A stretch of 5,209 nucleotides of DNA from Nitrosopumilales archaeon. Lineage in GTDB: Archaea; Thermoproteota; Nitrososphaeria; Nitrososphaerales; Nitrosopumilaceae. Below, in pieces: positions 4,458-5,209 of the stretch. Made by a program: the position numbers and the translations under genes. How positions within the stretch are numbered: the first letter of the stretch is position 1; each line of letters begins with the position of its first letter. The notes under the pieces are model-generated. The model made no database searches. It was not told the DNA's origin and saw nothing but the letters and a program-made list of their open reading frames with translations. The DNA lies in assembly GCA_025350175.1 (NCBI GenBank), contig JANXYF010000021.1, forward strand, positions 1-5,209. Reading direction: 5' to 3'.

Positions 4458-5209
4458 GTGAAGCTTACCCAAAAGACCTACCTATTACTTGCAGTTATAA
4501 TTGGAGTCTCTACCATGAATCTTTATCTTCTTATATTTACATCTCAAGAAAATCAAGATGTTTTACATTCTATTAGTTACGCAAGTAATCTCAAAGTCAT
4601 AGTTGAAAGAATTGGAGGTACTGCCAACTCAATTGCTGGAGGTCATGAGGAAGATAGACAGACTTTGGAAACTGAGATATCTGATTTTGATACTACTTAT
4701 GCAAAACTTGGAACAGGTGGAAATATTGCAGGACTAAATGTTGTTGCAGCTCCCTCTCAAATAATGCCTGCATATGAAAAAGTTGGAAATGATTGGACTC
4801 CATACAAAGAATCTGCAGAAAAAATAAAAATAGAAAATATTTTTGATGCTCATGTTAGGGATGACTTGGGATATATACTTGGAAAAAATGGTGAGTTGAT
4901 TTCATTATCAAATGGTATTAGTAATGACCTCATGCCACTTGATCGAAATTACAATCCCCACAAAATAATCGCCCTTGAGATGACAAATATTGCAAAAGAT
5001 ATTGGTCAGAAAATACTATTGTATTCTATTGGTGAAGGTGGAAATGTTACATCCTCTCTGAAAAAAGACCGAATCACCTTTGATGCTGATTTGAAAAAAT
5101 TGGAAGGACTTCCATTAAATGATCCTGAATTTGCAAATTATACTATATCTCAAGAAACACTTGCTGTGATTCCTAGGGAACACTCTGATTCTATAAGACA
5201 AATTGATCC
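4458..5209 (+). CDS. Membrane-anchored sensor with PilJ-like region, N-terminal part (runs off right edge)
   Basis: This is an open frame of 250 complete residues from GTG 4458, with no stop before the window ends. Residues 8-27 form a hydrophobic transmembrane helix right after a short basic N-terminus (KLTQK), so the following region is probably outside the membrane. Residues about 38-90 resemble the PilJ-type sensor module (PF13675-like): a helix ending VERIGGTANSIAGG, then RQTLETEISDFDTTYAKL. A second, similar arrangement is visible at about 170-216 (LEMTNIAKDIGQKILLYSIGEGG, then KKDRITFDADLKKL), suggesting a tandem of helical hairpins. The missing C-terminus could carry a second membrane helix, HAMP and a histidine kinase, or a methyl-accepting domain; this cannot be decided here. 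GTG 4458 is preferred because a TATA box lies 27 bp upstream. GTG 4443 is in frame but too close to that box, and ATG 4515 would cut the membrane helix. Confidence 0.8.
   Translation, partial: MKLTQKTYLLLAVIIGVSTMNLYLLIFTSQENQDVLHSISYASNLKVIVERIGGTANSIAGGHEEDRQTLETEISDFDTTYAKLGTGGNIAGLNVVAAPSQIMPAYEKVGNDWTPYKESAEKIKIENIFDAHVRDDLGYILGKNGELISLSNGISNDLMPLDRNYNPHKIIALEMTNIAKDIGQKILLYSIGEGGNVTSSLKKDRITFDADLKKLEGLPLNDPEFANYTISQETLAVIPREHSDSIRQID

Overview
The window is AT-rich (roughly 36% G+C by eye) archaeal DNA, most like a Nitrososphaerota (Thaumarchaeota) genome of the Nitrosopumilus/Nitrosarchaeum/Nitrosotenuis type. The main grounds are a PIN-ATPase-KH protein of the archaeal PINA type, a receiver protein with a zinc-ribbon output of the kind common in Thaumarchaeota, and promoter geometry. 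Six genes have a TATA-like element centred about 25-28 nt upstream of the start codon and no Shine-Dalgarno sequence, which points to leaderless transcripts. The lineage is inferred from protein character, not from a database search.

Layout, left to right. (1) Positions 1-248, minus strand: the N-terminal 82 residues of an unrecognised, probably membrane-associated protein that runs off the left edge. (2) 364-819, plus: a manganese-type DtxR/MntR regulator retaining all six metal ligands of Bacillus subtilis MntR. A 20-bp inverted repeat overlaps its TATA box and is a strong candidate operator. (3) 820-2625, minus: a 601-residue PINA-like PIN-nuclease/hexameric ATPase/KH protein whose stop codon abuts the mntR stop with no spacer. 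(4) 2708-3619, plus: a receiver domain fused to a probable winged helix and three zinc-ribbon-like cysteine clusters. (5) 3624-3983, minus: a stand-alone CheY-like receiver. (6) 4025-4393, minus: a stand-alone histidine phosphotransfer (HPt) protein. (7) 4458-5209, plus: the N-terminal 250 residues of a membrane-anchored sensor with PilJ-like helical segments, starting at GTG and cut by the right edge.

The right half (2708-5209) reads as a phosphorelay locus: a membrane sensor, an HPt carrier, a single-domain receiver and a receiver with a putative nucleic-acid-binding output. No histidine kinase domain is visible; it may lie in the missing part of the sensor or elsewhere. The left half pairs a metal-responsive repressor with a divergent gene it might control. 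Spacing is very tight throughout: 0 and 4 bp between the two convergent pairs, and 64-115 bp in the divergent promoter regions. There are no RNA genes, insertion sequences or CRISPR arrays, and no gene-free stretch longer than about 120 bp.
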